Of a stretch of 64,000 nucleotides of DNA, positions 40,114 through 48,388 are shown piece by piece (within the stretch, counting starts at the first letter, position 1; the number at the start of each line of letters is the position of its first letter). The translations under genes and the position numbers were made by a program. The notes under the pieces are model-generated. The model was not told the DNA's origin, searched no databases, and saw only the letters and a program-made list of their open reading frames with translations. Origin of the DNA: Castellaniella daejeonensis (lineage in GTDB: Bacteria > Pseudomonadota > Gammaproteobacteria > Burkholderiales > Burkholderiaceae_B); the NCBI RefSeq assembly GCF_039523555.1, contig NZ_BAAAFN010000017.1, positions 38,854-102,853 on the forward strand. The letters run 5' to 3'.

Positions 40114-40479
40114 TTAGAACTTCAAGCCGGCTTCACGCGCGGCTTCGGCCAGCGCCTTGACGCGGCCATGGTAACGGAAGCCCGAACGGTCGAAGGCGAC
40201 GAGTTCGATGCCGGCAGCCTTGGCCTTCTCGGCCACGCGCTTGCCGATCAGGCTGGCGGCGGCAGCGTTGCCGCCGTTGGCCTTCTGGCTGGCGAGTTCC
40301 TTGCGGACTTCGGGCTCGAGCGTCGAGGCGCTGACGAGCACGCGGTCGCCTTCCGGCGAAATGATGTTGGCGTAGATGTGCAGATTCGTGCGATGCACCG
40401 CCAGGCGATGCACGCGCAGTTCGTGAATCTTGCGGCGGGTAGCCGCGGCACGACGCAAACGGGAAATTTTCTTGTCCAT
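40114..40479 (-). CDS. rplR: 50S ribosomal protein L18
   Basis: 121 residues. Basic N-terminus KKISRLRRAAATRRKIHE, LAVHRTNLHIYANIISPEGDRVL, and C-terminal AFDRSGFRYHGRVKALAEAAREAGLKF. Binds 5S rRNA in the central protuberance. Normal length. 9 bases before rpsE. Confidence 0.98.
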   Translation of the reverse strand: MDKKISRLRRAAATRRKIHELRVHRLAVHRTNLHIYANIISPEGDRVLVSASTLEPEVRKELASQKANGGNAAAASLIGKRVAEKAKAAGIELVAFDRSGFRYHGRVKALAEAAREAGLKF

Positions 40480-40500
40480 GATTCGTCCTTGCCTGCGTGC

Positions 40501-41034
40501 TTACTTCTTCTTGGTTTCTTTCAGGATCACGCGTTCATCCGCATAACGCACGCCCTTGCCCTTGTAGGGTTCGGGTTCGCGATAGGCGCGGATTTCAGCG
40601 GCGACCTGGCCGACGGCCTGCTTGTCGGCGCCCTTGACCACGACTTCGGTCTGGGAAGGGCATTCGATCTTGATCCCGTTGGGGATATCGTGCAGGACAT
40701 CATGCGAGAAGCCCAGCTGCAGCTTCAGGGTGTTGCCCTGGACCTGGGCGCGGAAACCCACGCCGACCAGGTTCAGACGGCGCTCGAAGCCGGCGCTGAC
40801 ACCGGTGACCATGTTGTTCACCAGCGCGCGCACGGTGCCCGACATGGCATTGGCCTGGCGGGAATCGTTGGCGGCGGCGAAGGTCAGCTGGCCGTCTTCC
40901 TGGGAAATCCGGACATTGCCGTCCAGGGACTGGGTCAGGGTGCCCAGCGGGCCCTTGACAACGATCTGCCCGGCGCTGATGGTGGCTTCGACGCCTTTCG
41001 GCAGCGCGACGGGGTATTTGGCGATGCGTGACAT
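40501..41034 (-). CDS. rplF: 50S ribosomal protein L6
   Basis: 177 residues from the ATG at 41034 (MSRIAKYPVALPKGVE); an in-frame ATG at 41076 would add 14 residues overlapping rpsH. Two repeated L6 domains, the second with GVGFRAQVQGNTLKLQLGFSH and the C-terminal PEPYKGKGVRYADE. Located near the factor-binding site of the 50S. Family length 176-178. Confidence 0.98.
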   Translation of the reverse strand: MSRIAKYPVALPKGVEATISAGQIVVKGPLGTLTQSLDGNVRISQEDGQLTFAAANDSRQANAMSGTVRALVNNMVTGVSAGFERRLNLVGVGFRAQVQGNTLKLQLGFSHDVLHDIPNGIKIECPSQTEVVVKGADKQAVGQVAAEIRAYREPEPYKGKGVRYADERVILKETKKK

Positions 41035-41047
41035 GGTTGAAATCTCC

Positions 41048-41443
41048 TTATGCCACGTAGCAGAGCACTTCGCCACCGACGCCGTTGGCGCGGGCCTTGC
41101 GGTCCGTCATGACGCCACGGGGGGTCGAGACGATCGCCACGCCCAGGCCGTTCATGACCTGGGGAATGGCATTGCTGCTCTTGTAGATACGCAGGCCGGG
41201 ACGCGAGACGCGGTCGATGCGCTCGATCACCGGACGGCCGGCATAATATTTCAGGATGATTTCCAGTTGCGGCTTGGCTTGTTCGCCACCGATACGGAAA
41301 TCCTCGATGTAGCCTTCGTCCTTCAGCACGGCGGCAATGGCCGCCTTCAGCTTGGAGGAGGGCATGGAAACCGACGTCTTGTTGACCATCTGCGCATTGC
41401 GCACGCGGGTCAGCATATCGGCGATGGGATCGCTCATGCTCAT
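41048..41443 (-). CDS. rpsH: 30S ribosomal protein S8
   Basis: 131 residues. Seen: MSDPIADMLTRVRNAQMVNK at the N-terminus (second Met; the first ATG gives one more MS dipeptide), YIEDFRI, and the C-terminal GLGVAIVSTPRGVMTDRKAR. Central assembly protein, and in E. coli the translational repressor of the spc operon. 13 bases before rplF. Confidence 0.98.
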   Translation of the reverse strand: MSMSDPIADMLTRVRNAQMVNKTSVSMPSSKLKAAIAAVLKDEGYIEDFRIGGEQAKPQLEIILKYYAGRPVIERIDRVSRPGLRIYKSSNAIPQVMNGLGVAIVSTPRGVMTDRKARANGVGGEVLCYVA

Positions 41444-41454
41444 GTGTGTTTCTC

Positions 41455-41760
41455 CTACCAGCTGGCCTTGGTCATGCCGGGCACTTCGCCGCGCATGGCC
41501 ATTTCACGCAGTTTGTGGCGGGTCAGCCCAAACTTGCTGAACACGCCGCGGGGGCGGCCCGTCACCACGCAGCGATTGCGCTGGCGGGTGGGGTTGGCAT
41601 TGCGCGGCAGCTGTTGCAGCGCCAGGCGAGCCTGATAGCGTTCTTCGTCGGATTTCGACTGGTCGGCGATGATCGCCTTCAGCGCGGCGCGCTTGGCGGC
41701 GAATTTCTCGGCCAGCTTGGCGCGCTTGATGTCGCGATTGATGAGGGAAAGTTTTGCCAC
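41455..41760 (-). CDS. rpsN: 30S ribosomal protein S14, zinc-independent long form
   Basis: 101 residues. Long (C-) S14: it lacks the C-x2-C...C-x2-C zinc set of the 61-residue form. Seen: LPRNANPTRQRNRCVVTGRPRG and VFSKFGLTRHKLREMAMRGEVPGMTKASW. Head protein of the 30S. 11 bases before rpsH. Confidence 0.98.
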   Translation of the reverse strand: MAKLSLINRDIKRAKLAEKFAAKRAALKAIIADQSKSDEERYQARLALQQLPRNANPTRQRNRCVVTGRPRGVFSKFGLTRHKLREMAMRGEVPGMTKASW

Positions 41761-41769
41761 GTCAGCCCC

Positions 41770-42309
41770 TTAGTTGCGGAAGGGGAAGCTGAATGCGCTC
41801 AGCAGCGCCTTGGCTTCCTCGTCGGTCTTTGCGGTGGTGGTGATGCTGATGTTCATCCCGCGCACGGCGTCGATCTTGTCGTACTCGATTTCCGGGAAGA
41901 TGATCTGTTCTTTCACACCGATGTTGTAGTTGCCGCGGCCATCGAAGGCACGGCCCGACACGCCGCGGAAGTCGCGCACGCGGGGCAGAGCGATCGAGAT
42001 CAGGCGATCCAGGAATTCGTACATGCGCTGGCCGCGCAGGGTGACCATGCAGCCGATCGGGTAGTCTTCGCGGATCTTGAAACCGGCAATGGCCTTGCGG
42101 GTCTTGGTGATCACGGGCTTCTGGCCGGCGATCTTGGTCATGTCGCCAACGGCGTTCTCGATGACCTTCTTGTCGGCGACGGCTTCGGACACACCCATGT
42201 TCAGGGTGATCTTGGTGATGCGGGGCACCTCCATGACCGACTTGTAGCCGAATTTCGCCTGCAGGTCGGCAGCGACCTTGGAGCGGTAAAAATCTTGTAA
42301 ACGAGCCAT
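41770..42309 (-). CDS. rplE: 50S ribosomal protein L5
   Basis: 179 residues. Seen: MEVPRITKITLNMGVSEA, ITKTRKAIAGFKIREDYPIGCMVTLRG (in part), DFRGVSGRAFDGRGNYNIGVKEQ, and the C-terminal TDEEAKALLSAFSFPFRN. Binds 5S rRNA and P-site tRNA. Normal length. 9 bases before rpsN. Confidence 0.98.
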   Translation of the reverse strand: MARLQDFYRSKVAADLQAKFGYKSVMEVPRITKITLNMGVSEAVADKKVIENAVGDMTKIAGQKPVITKTRKAIAGFKIREDYPIGCMVTLRGQRMYEFLDRLISIALPRVRDFRGVSGRAFDGRGNYNIGVKEQIIFPEIEYDKIDAVRGMNISITTTAKTDEEAKALLSAFSFPFRN

Positions 42310-42323
42310 TTTGTGCGCGCCCC

Positions 42324-42644
42324 TTATGCCTTCGCGCCAACGACGGCGCCGTTGGAGCGGAAAATGCGAACCTTGACGCCGTCCACGACCTTGACGCCGA
42401 CGCGGTCGCCCTTGCCGGTTTCGGGGTTGTAGAGCGCCACGTTCGAGATGTGGATGGGCAGGGTCTTGTCGACGATGCCGCCCTGGGTACCCGCCATGGG
42501 GTTGCCGCGGACGTGCTTCTTCACGACGTTGATGCCTTCGACCAGCACATGGTCGGCTCCGACGCGGGCCAGCACGGTGCCACGGCGGCTGCGGTCGCGG
42601 CCGGCCAGCACGATGACTTCGTCGCCTTTGCGAATGTTTTGCAT
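42324..42644 (-). CDS. rplX: 50S ribosomal protein L24
   Basis: 106 residues. KOW motif near the start (IRKGDEVIVLAGRDRSRRGTV), VEGINVVKKHVRGNP, GGIVDKTLPIHISNVALYN. Assembly initiator of the 50S near the tunnel exit. Normal length. 10 bases after rplN. Confidence 0.98.
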   Translation of the reverse strand: MQNIRKGDEVIVLAGRDRSRRGTVLARVGADHVLVEGINVVKKHVRGNPMAGTQGGIVDKTLPIHISNVALYNPETGKGDRVGVKVVDGVKVRIFRSNGAVVGAKA

Positions 42645-42654
42645 GATCGGCTCC

Positions 42655-43023
42655 TTACAGCACTTCGGGCGCCAGGGACACGATCTTCATGAACTTTTCG
42701 GTGCGCAGTTCGCGCGTGACCGGTCCGAAGATACGCGTGCCGATGGGCTCGAGCTTGGCGTTGAGCAACACGGCCGCATTGCCGCCGAAGCGGATCAGCG
42801 AGCCGTCCTTGCGGCGGACGCCCTTGGCGGTACGCACCACCACGGCGTTGTAGATTTCGCCCTTTTTGACGCGCCCGCGGGGGGCCGCTTCCTTGACGGA
42901 CACCTTGATGACGTCGCCAATGGCGGCATAACGGCGCTTGGAGCCGCCCAACACCTTGATGCACATCACAGAACGCGCACCCGTGTTGTCGGCCACGTCC
43001 AGCGTGGTCTGCATTTGGATCAT
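42655..43023 (-). CDS. rplN: 50S ribosomal protein L14
   Basis: 122 residues. Seen: MIQMQTTLDVADNTGARSVMCIKVLGGS at the N-terminus (in part), VVVRTAKGVRRKDGSLIRF, AVLLNAKLEPIGTRIFGPVTRELR. First gene of the spc half; instead of rpsQ upstream it has a 287-base non-coding stretch with a consensus promoter, and then unrelated genes. Confidence 0.98.
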   Translation of the reverse strand: MIQMQTTLDVADNTGARSVMCIKVLGGSKRRYAAIGDVIKVSVKEAAPRGRVKKGEIYNAVVVRTAKGVRRKDGSLIRFGGNAAVLLNAKLEPIGTRIFGPVTRELRTEKFMKIVSLAPEVL

Positions 43024-43104
43024 GATTTTTCCTGTTCCAACTTAACAACGAAGCCCAGGGCATGAACCCCCGGCAACGCAGCCAGTTTTGGTCCCGTCAG
43101 GCAT

Positions 43105-43145
43105 ACTTGGCTAGCCGCTTGGGTCCGCCAATTGGTTGGCCAAGT
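43105..43145 (-). other. Inverted repeat in the rplN leader
   Basis: ACTTGGC (43105-43111) and GCCAAGT (43139-43145) form a 7-bp stem around a 27-base loop, within the predicted 225-base untranslated leader of rplN. It could form a long-range hairpin in the leader RNA. No named riboswitch or ribosomal-protein site is recognised. Confidence 0.35.
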
Positions 43146-43255
43146 ACACCCTGGGTTGAAATTCGATAACTGCCATTGCCCCGGACCAGGATGCAATGCA
43201 TGCCATGCGCATAAATGGGCTGATGGCAAACCGCACCCTATAGGGCAAGACAGCC

Positions 43256-43284
43256 ATTATATACAGGGCAGACTGCAAAAGCAA
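43256..43284 (-). promoter_or_regulatory. Consensus sigma-70 promoter for the spc-alpha operon
   Basis: On the minus strand: TTGCTT (43284-43279), 17 bases, TATAAT (43261-43256), within the 287-base gap upstream of rplN. The transcript would begin near 43249, about 225 bases before the rplN ATG. It explains how the spc half is expressed although cut off from the S10 genes. Confidence 0.7.
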
Positions 43285-43310
43285 TACCCTGCACATCCGG
43301 GCGCTGGCGC

Positions 43311-45206
43311 CTACGCGGCGCGCGGCAGCGCCCCGTATTCGATCACCATGCGGCGGGTGCCCGGATCCTCGGCATCGTCTATATAGACGCGCATGCCCAT
43401 GCCGATCGCAGTCTCGGTGACGGCCACCATCAGCTGGACACCGCCCGGGCTGGCCAGCAGCTCGCGCACGAAAGCCCCGCCCAGCTTCACGTAGGCGAAG
43501 TCGACCTCGTGGATCTGGCGCAGGGCATCGGGCTGCTGGTCCAGGCCGCGCAATCCGACGTGCATGCCGGCCTCGATGATGCCCTGGGCAAAGGTCCGGA
43601 AGGCATCCAGGTGGCGGTTCAGGCCGTAGGCGTCCAGTTCCACCACCAGGCGGTGCAGCAGTTCGGGATCGGCGTTGGTGCAGATCTGGCGGATCTCATC
43701 CAGGTATTGCGCATCCAGGATCGAGGCGACCGACATGCGAATGATCAGGATGCCGTCGTGTTCGCCCAGCCAGTTCAGCGCCAGGCACAGCGCGCGCATG
43801 TCGCAGGCCGGCGACAGCCCCAGGCGGGCCGCGGCCGGCATGAACAGGAAACCGGACATGCGCGGCTGGTCGGGGTCGTCTTCTCGCAGCGCCAGCGCGG
43901 CCTCGTAGCGTTCGGCGATGTCGTCGCCCTCGTACTGGACGCGGCGCACGTCCAGCGACAGGCGGTCGTGGTCCAGCGCCTGGCAGATCAGCGTGCGCCA
44001 GGACGCCTCGCCCATCAGCAGTTCGCCGTCTTCATGGTCGGCGTAGGACAGGAATTCGACTTCCTCGTGACCGGCGCTCTCGGCGCACATCAGGGCCTGG
44101 TCCAGGCGCGTCAGGATTTCCTTTGGGGTGCACTGCACGGTGTAGTCCGTCAGGGCATAGGCCCAGCGCGACAGGTTGTGGCTGTCGAGCTTGACCCGCA
44201 GGGTTTCCAGCAGTTCGCGCAGTTTCTGCACGGGCCGCATGACTTCGGGGCCGCCCCCCACGGGAAACAGCACCACGAAATCGCTGCCGGTCAGCCGCGC
44301 GGGCAGTGCGCGCGCCTGGGGCGTTTCGTTCAGCAGCTCGATGATGCGCCGGCCCAGAAGCCGCAGCCAGTCGTCCAGTTCCTGGCGTTCGGTCTCGTTC
44401 TGCAGGCGCCCCATGTCGCGGCTGCGCACCAGCAGGACGTAGCCGCTGACCGCCCCCTGGCGGGAATCGTCGCGCAGCATGCGCTTGAGCTCGTTCAGGA
44501 AATAGCTGCGGTTGGCCAGGCCGGTGACCGGATCGCGGTTCAGCTCGATTTCCAGCCGCTCGATGCGCGCCATCTGCTCGTCCATGGTGGGCGCGACGCG
44601 CTCTCGGACATCGTCCATGAGCTCGGCGTCCTCGACCGGCTCGGTGCGCTTGATCTTGATTTCGGGCGCTTCGGCCGCGGCGGCGGTCAGCTCGCGCCGC
44701 ACCCGGGACACCAGCGCAACGACGAACAGGGCCCAGAAGGCAGCCAGCCCCAGGGCCAGCCAGGTCCATTGCTGCACGTGCGTCCAGAGCGCGTCGCGCG
44801 CCGGCACCGGGTCCAGGGTGAGCCTGAGCGCACCGATGCCGGCGATCTGCCGGGACGCCTGGTGGGGCTGGATGTCGGCCAGGGCCGTGAACCAGTCCGG
44901 CGCATCCCCGGCAAAATTCCCCGGGCGGCTGGACTGGAATACGGCGGCTGACGGGTCGTCGGGCGTGAAGGTCAGGCTGGCGAAACGGCCCTGCTGGAAG
45001 GCTGCGTCCAGCACCTTCGTGCGCGCGGCGGCATCGGGCTGCGCGCGCACCAGCAGGGCCAGCGTGGCGGCGGCATTTTCGCTGTCGGTCTGCAGCTGCG
45101 CATCGAGCCGACGTTCCATCAGGCTGGTGCCCATCGCCAGCATGCCCACCAGGATGCAGGCGATGACCAGAGATGAAATCACCAGCAGCTGTCGCACGGA
45201 GGCCAT
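43311..45206 (-). CDS. LapD-like membrane receptor with degenerate GGDEF and EAL domains
   Basis: 631 residues from the ATG at 45206. Membrane helix about 7-27, periplasmic domain about 28-146, second helix about 147-167, a short cytoplasmic linker, GGDEF-like domain about 223-390 (DPVTGLANR present, but the signature is LTGSDFV in place of GGDEF) and EAL-like domain about 400-631. The EAL motif reads EAA, the DDFG metal motif reads LRGL, and the usual INxS reads IRMS. Both enzyme activities should therefore be lost, leaving a c-di-GMP binding receptor that signals across the membrane, as LapD does for the protease LapG. No lapG or lapA is in the window. It diverges from tetR. Partner and ligand are inferred. 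Confidence 0.8.
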   Translation of the reverse strand: MASVRQLLVISSLVIACILVGMLAMGTSLMERRLDAQLQTDSENAAATLALLVRAQPDAAARTKVLDAAFQQGRFASLTFTPDDPSAAVFQSSRPGNFAGDAPDWFTALADIQPHQASRQIAGIGALRLTLDPVPARDALWTHVQQWTWLALGLAAFWALFVVALVSRVRRELTAAAAEAPEIKIKRTEPVEDAELMDDVRERVAPTMDEQMARIERLEIELNRDPVTGLANRSYFLNELKRMLRDDSRQGAVSGYVLLVRSRDMGRLQNETERQELDDWLRLLGRRIIELLNETPQARALPARLTGSDFVVLFPVGGGPEVMRPVQKLRELLETLRVKLDSHNLSRWAYALTDYTVQCTPKEILTRLDQALMCAESAGHEEVEFLSYADHEDGELLMGEASWRTLICQALDHDRLSLDVRRVQYEGDDIAERYEAALALREDDPDQPRMSGFLFMPAAARLGLSPACDMRALCLALNWLGEHDGILIIRMSVASILDAQYLDEIRQICTNADPELLHRLVVELDAYGLNRHLDAFRTFAQGIIEAGMHVGLRGLDQQPDALRQIHEVDFAYVKLGGAFVRELLASPGGVQLMVAVTETAIGMGMRVYIDDAEDPGTRRMVIEYGALPRAA

Positions 45207-45351
45207 TGCGCACCCTCTAGGAAAACGAATGAAACGAATCCTTGAAAGTGTATCCTGCTCGGGGCATTTCCCAAAGAAACCATTCACAGGCGCACACCTG
45301 CCCCCCAGAGGTCTAAGGGGTAACACGGATACCCAATCCAGGCAGGTTGTG

Positions 45352-45357
45352 TATAGT
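45352..45357 (+). promoter_or_regulatory. -10-like box before tetR
   Basis: TATAGT lies 27-32 bases before the tetR ATG and directly upstream of the palindrome at 45365-45374. No convincing -35 is visible. If used, the operator would cover the transcription start. Confidence 0.4.
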
Positions 45358-45364
45358 TTTAAAA

Positions 45365-45374
45365 CAAACGTTTG
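45365..45374 (+). promoter_or_regulatory. PsrA/FadR-like palindromic operator before tetR
   Basis: CAAACGTTTG, a perfect 10-bp palindrome with A/T-rich flanks (TTTTAAAA before, AATTAAT after), ends 9 bases before the tetR ATG. Known PsrA sites of pseudomonads are of the type CAAAC-N2/4-GTTTG; here the half-sites abut. It is likely the autoregulatory site of the TetR protein and controls the fad operon. Confidence 0.6.
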
Positions 45375-45383
45375 AATTAATCC

Positions 45384-46046
45384 ATGGCCACTTCTCGCTC
45401 CACCCAAACCCGCGATGCCATCCTCGACGCCGCCGAACGGCTGTTCGCCGAGCAGGGGCACGACAACACGTCCATGCGCCAGATCACGCAGGCCGCGGGT
45501 GTGAACCTGTCTGCCGTGAACTACCACTTCGGCTCCAAGGACGCCCTGGTCGAAGCCGTGTTCCAGCGCCGCCTGGAAGCACTGAACGACGAACGTCTGC
45601 GGATCCTGGACGAACTCGAAGCCAAGGCGGGCGACCAGCCCCTGAAGCCGTCCGCCATCGTCGAAGCCTACTTCGGCCCCCTGGTGCGCCACGCCTGCAG
45701 CGCCGGCGCCGAGCGGCGCGCCTTCATGCCGCTGCAATCCAGCACCATGTCCGACCCGAACGGCGCCATCAGCGCCCTGTTCGCCGCCGAACGCTCGGTG
45801 GTCGCGCACCGTTTCACCCGCGCGCTGCTGGCCTCGCTGCCCGGCGTGCCGGAAACGGAAATCGTCTGGCGCTTCCACTTCATGCTGGGCGCGACGGCCT
45901 ACGCGATCATGGGCGCCGAAAGCTCCAGCCAGGCCATGAACCTGTCCGGCGGCACCGCCTCCCTGGATGCCCAGGCCCTGCTCGGCCGCCTGATGGCCTT
46001 TCTGCTGGGCGGCCTGCGCGCCCCACTGCCAGGAGCCCCCACATGA
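45384..46046 (+). CDS. TetR-family regulator of the fatty-acid operon
   Basis: 220 residues. N-terminal TetR helix-turn-helix: RDAILDAAERLFAEQGHDNTSMRQITQAAGVNLSAVNYHFGSKDALVEAV-type region (about 10-58; key residues F-x3-G, T-S-M-R-Q-I and V-N-Y-H-F-G-S-K). The C-terminal ligand domain is helical with RRAFMPLQSSTMSD near 110. First gene of the operon, overlapping fadE by 4 bases, so it is co-transcribed with its targets. By position and operator it is a PsrA/FadR-like acyl-CoA-responsive repressor; the ligand is inferred. Confidence 0.85.
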   Translation: MATSRSTQTRDAILDAAERLFAEQGHDNTSMRQITQAAGVNLSAVNYHFGSKDALVEAVFQRRLEALNDERLRILDELEAKAGDQPLKPSAIVEAYFGPLVRHACSAGAERRAFMPLQSSTMSDPNGAISALFAAERSVVAHRFTRALLASLPGVPETEIVWRFHFMLGATAYAIMGAESSSQAMNLSGGTASLDAQALLGRLMAFLLGGLRAPLPGAPT

Positions 46047-48388
46047 CGTTCCTGCTCTTCCTCCTTGTCCTGCTGCTGGCTGCCGCCGCCTTCGTGCTGG
46101 CCAACCGCGACCTGCGCACCCGGCATCTCAGCCGCCCCCTGTACCGCACCTTCCGCCGCATCCTGCCGCGCATGTCGGACACCGAACGCGAGGCCCTCGA
46201 GGCGGGCACCGTCTGGTGGGAAGGCGAGCTCTTCCGCGGCCGTCCCAGCGCCCGCGCCCTGCACGCCATTCCCGCCCCGCGCCTGACCGAAGCCGAGCAG
46301 GCTTTCCTGGACAACGAAGTCGAAACGGTCTGCGCGATGGTGAACGACTGGCAGGTCACGCGCAATGACCTGGACATCCCCGCCGACGCCTGGGAATACA
46401 TCAAGACGCACCGCTTCTTCGGCATGATCATCCCGAAGGAATACGGCGGGCTGGGCTTCTCGGCCCTGGCGCATTCCGCCGTGGTCGCCAAGCTGTCCAC
46501 ACGCTGCTCCGCGCTGTCGGTCACCGTCATGGTGCCCAATTCCCTGGGGCCCGCCGAGCTGCTGCTGCACTACGGCACCGACGAGCAGAAGAACCACTAC
46601 CTGCCCCGCCTGGCCCGCGGCGAGGACATCCCGGCCTTTGCCCTGACCAGCCCCTGGGCCGGTTCCGACGCCGCCGCCATCCCCGACCACGGCATCGTAT
46701 GCAAGGGCGAATGGCAGGGCCGCGAAGTCCTGGGCATGCGCGTCACCTGGGACAAGCGCTACATCACCCTGGGGCCCGTCTGCACCATCCTGGGGCTGGC
46801 CTTCCGCCTGTACGATCCCGACGGCCTGCTGGGCGACAAGCCCGACCTGGGGATCACCTGCGCCCTGGTGCCGTCCGACCACCCCGGCGTGGACACCGGC
46901 CGCCGCCATTTCCCGCTGGACGCCATGTTCATGAACGGCCCCACGCGCGGCCAGGACGTCTTCATGCCGCTGGATTTCATCATAGGCGGGCCCGCCATGG
47001 CCGGCCAGGGCTGGCGCATGCTGATGGAATGCCTGGCGGCGGGCCGTTCGATCTCGCTGCCCTCGTCCTACACCGGCATGGCCAAGCTCACCGCGCGCGC
47101 CGTGGGCGCCTACACCGTGGTGCGCGACCAGTTCCGCACCCGCATCCACAAGTTCGAGGGCATCGCCGAGGCCCTGGCGCGCATCGCGGGCCACACCTAC
47201 CTGATGGACGCAGCGCGCGTCATGACGGCGGGCGCCGTGGACCTGGGCGAAAAGCCCGCGGTCGTCTCGGCGATCGTCAAATACCATGTCACCGAACGCG
47301 GCCGCATCGTGGTCAACGACGGCATGGACATCATCGGCGGCAAGGGTATCTGCCTGGGCCCGCAGAACTTCCTCGGCCGCGCCTACCAGCAGATTCCCGT
47401 GGGCATCACCGTCGAGGGCGCCAACATCCTGACGCGCAGCCTGATCATCTTCGGCCAGGGCGCGATCCGCTGCCACCCCTATGTGCTGGACGAGATGCGC
47501 GCCGCCCAGGCCGCCGATCCGGAACAGGGGCTGCGGGACTTCGACCGCGCCTTCTGGGGCCATGTGCGCCACACCACGATCAATGCGCTGCGCGCCATCG
47601 GTCACGGCTTCACGAACGCCGCGCTGGCCCGCCCCGATGCCGCAGTCGCGCCGGAAATGGCCCGCTACTACCGGCAGCTGACACGCTTCTCGGCGGCCTT
47701 CGCCACCCTGGCCGACGTGTCCATGCTGACGCTGGGCGGTTCGCTGAAGCGGCGTGAATCGATCTCCGCCCGCCTGGGGGACATCCTGTCGCAGCTCTAC
47801 CTGGTCTCCGCCACGCTGAAGCGCTACCAGGACGAGGGACGCCAGGACGCCGATGCGCCGCTGGCGCACTGGGCGATCCAGGACGCGTTCTGCCGCGCCC
47901 AGGATGCATTCTGCGGCGTGCTGGCCAATTTCCCCAGCCGCCCGCTGGCCTGGGCCCTGCGCGCATTGCTGTTCCCCTGGGGCCGGCCGTTCGCCGCGCC
48001 GTCCGACAAACTTTCCGCGGCCGCGGCCGACACACTCACCCGGCCGGGTGGTGCGCGCGATCGCCTGACCCGGGGCACCTACGTCCCCCGCGACCCCGGC
48101 GAGCCCGTCGGCGCCATCGAAGCCGCCTTCGCAGCGGTGCTGGACACGCAGGACATCGAGGCCCGCATGCGCGAATTCGAAAAGGCCGGCCGGCTGCCGG
48201 CCGCAGACCCGCGCGCCAATGTGCGCGACATGGCCGAGGCTGTCCACGCGGCCGGCGGCCTCACCGACGAAGAACTGGAACGCATCCGGGCGCGAAACGT
48301 GCTGCGCGACCGCGTGATCGCCGTCGACGACTTTGCCCCGGACTTCCAGGGGCCGTCCCGCACCGAATCCGAAGGAGCCCGATCCTGA
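46043..48388 (+). CDS. fadE: Acyl-CoA dehydrogenase FadE
   Basis: 781 residues, close to the 814 of E. coli FadE and much longer than ordinary acyl-CoA dehydrogenases. First oxidation step of beta-oxidation, at the inner membrane. An N-terminal membrane helix (about 2-22) is followed by the FadE-type lead (LSRPLYRTFRRILPRMSDTEREALEAGTVWWEGELFRG, in part), the dehydrogenase core with IIPKEYGGLGFSALAHS, PNSLGPAELLLHYGTDEQK, GRSISLPSSYTGMAK, and DIIGGKGICLGPQNFLGRAYQ, then a C-terminal DUF1974-like region. Start overlaps the tetR stop; stop overlaps the thiolase start (TGATG). Confidence 0.95.
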   Translation: MTFLLFLLVLLLAAAAFVLANRDLRTRHLSRPLYRTFRRILPRMSDTEREALEAGTVWWEGELFRGRPSARALHAIPAPRLTEAEQAFLDNEVETVCAMVNDWQVTRNDLDIPADAWEYIKTHRFFGMIIPKEYGGLGFSALAHSAVVAKLSTRCSALSVTVMVPNSLGPAELLLHYGTDEQKNHYLPRLARGEDIPAFALTSPWAGSDAAAIPDHGIVCKGEWQGREVLGMRVTWDKRYITLGPVCTILGLAFRLYDPDGLLGDKPDLGITCALVPSDHPGVDTGRRHFPLDAMFMNGPTRGQDVFMPLDFIIGGPAMAGQGWRMLMECLAAGRSISLPSSYTGMAKLTARAVGAYTVVRDQFRTRIHKFEGIAEALARIAGHTYLMDAARVMTAGAVDLGEKPAVVSAIVKYHVTERGRIVVNDGMDIIGGKGICLGPQNFLGRAYQQIPVGITVEGANILTRSLIIFGQGAIRCHPYVLDEMRAAQAADPEQGLRDFDRAFWGHVRHTTINALRAIGHGFTNAALARPDAAVAPEMARYYRQLTRFSAAFATLADVSMLTLGGSLKRRESISARLGDILSQLYLVSATLKRYQDEGRQDADAPLAHWAIQDAFCRAQDAFCGVLANFPSRPLAWALRALLFPWGRPFAAPSDKLSAAAADTLTRPGGARDRLTRGTYVPRDPGEPVGAIEAAFAAVLDTQDIEARMREFEKAGRLPAADPRANVRDMAEAVHAAGGLTDEELERIRARNVLRDRVIAVDDFAPDFQGPSRTESEGARS

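Noticed and set aside
45347..48388. Single + strand frame running from before tetR through fadE, as if a fusion protein
   Set aside because: The part before 46043 is out of frame with tetR and reads Arg/Pro-rich; the FadE N-terminal helix begins at the ATG overlapping the tetR stop.
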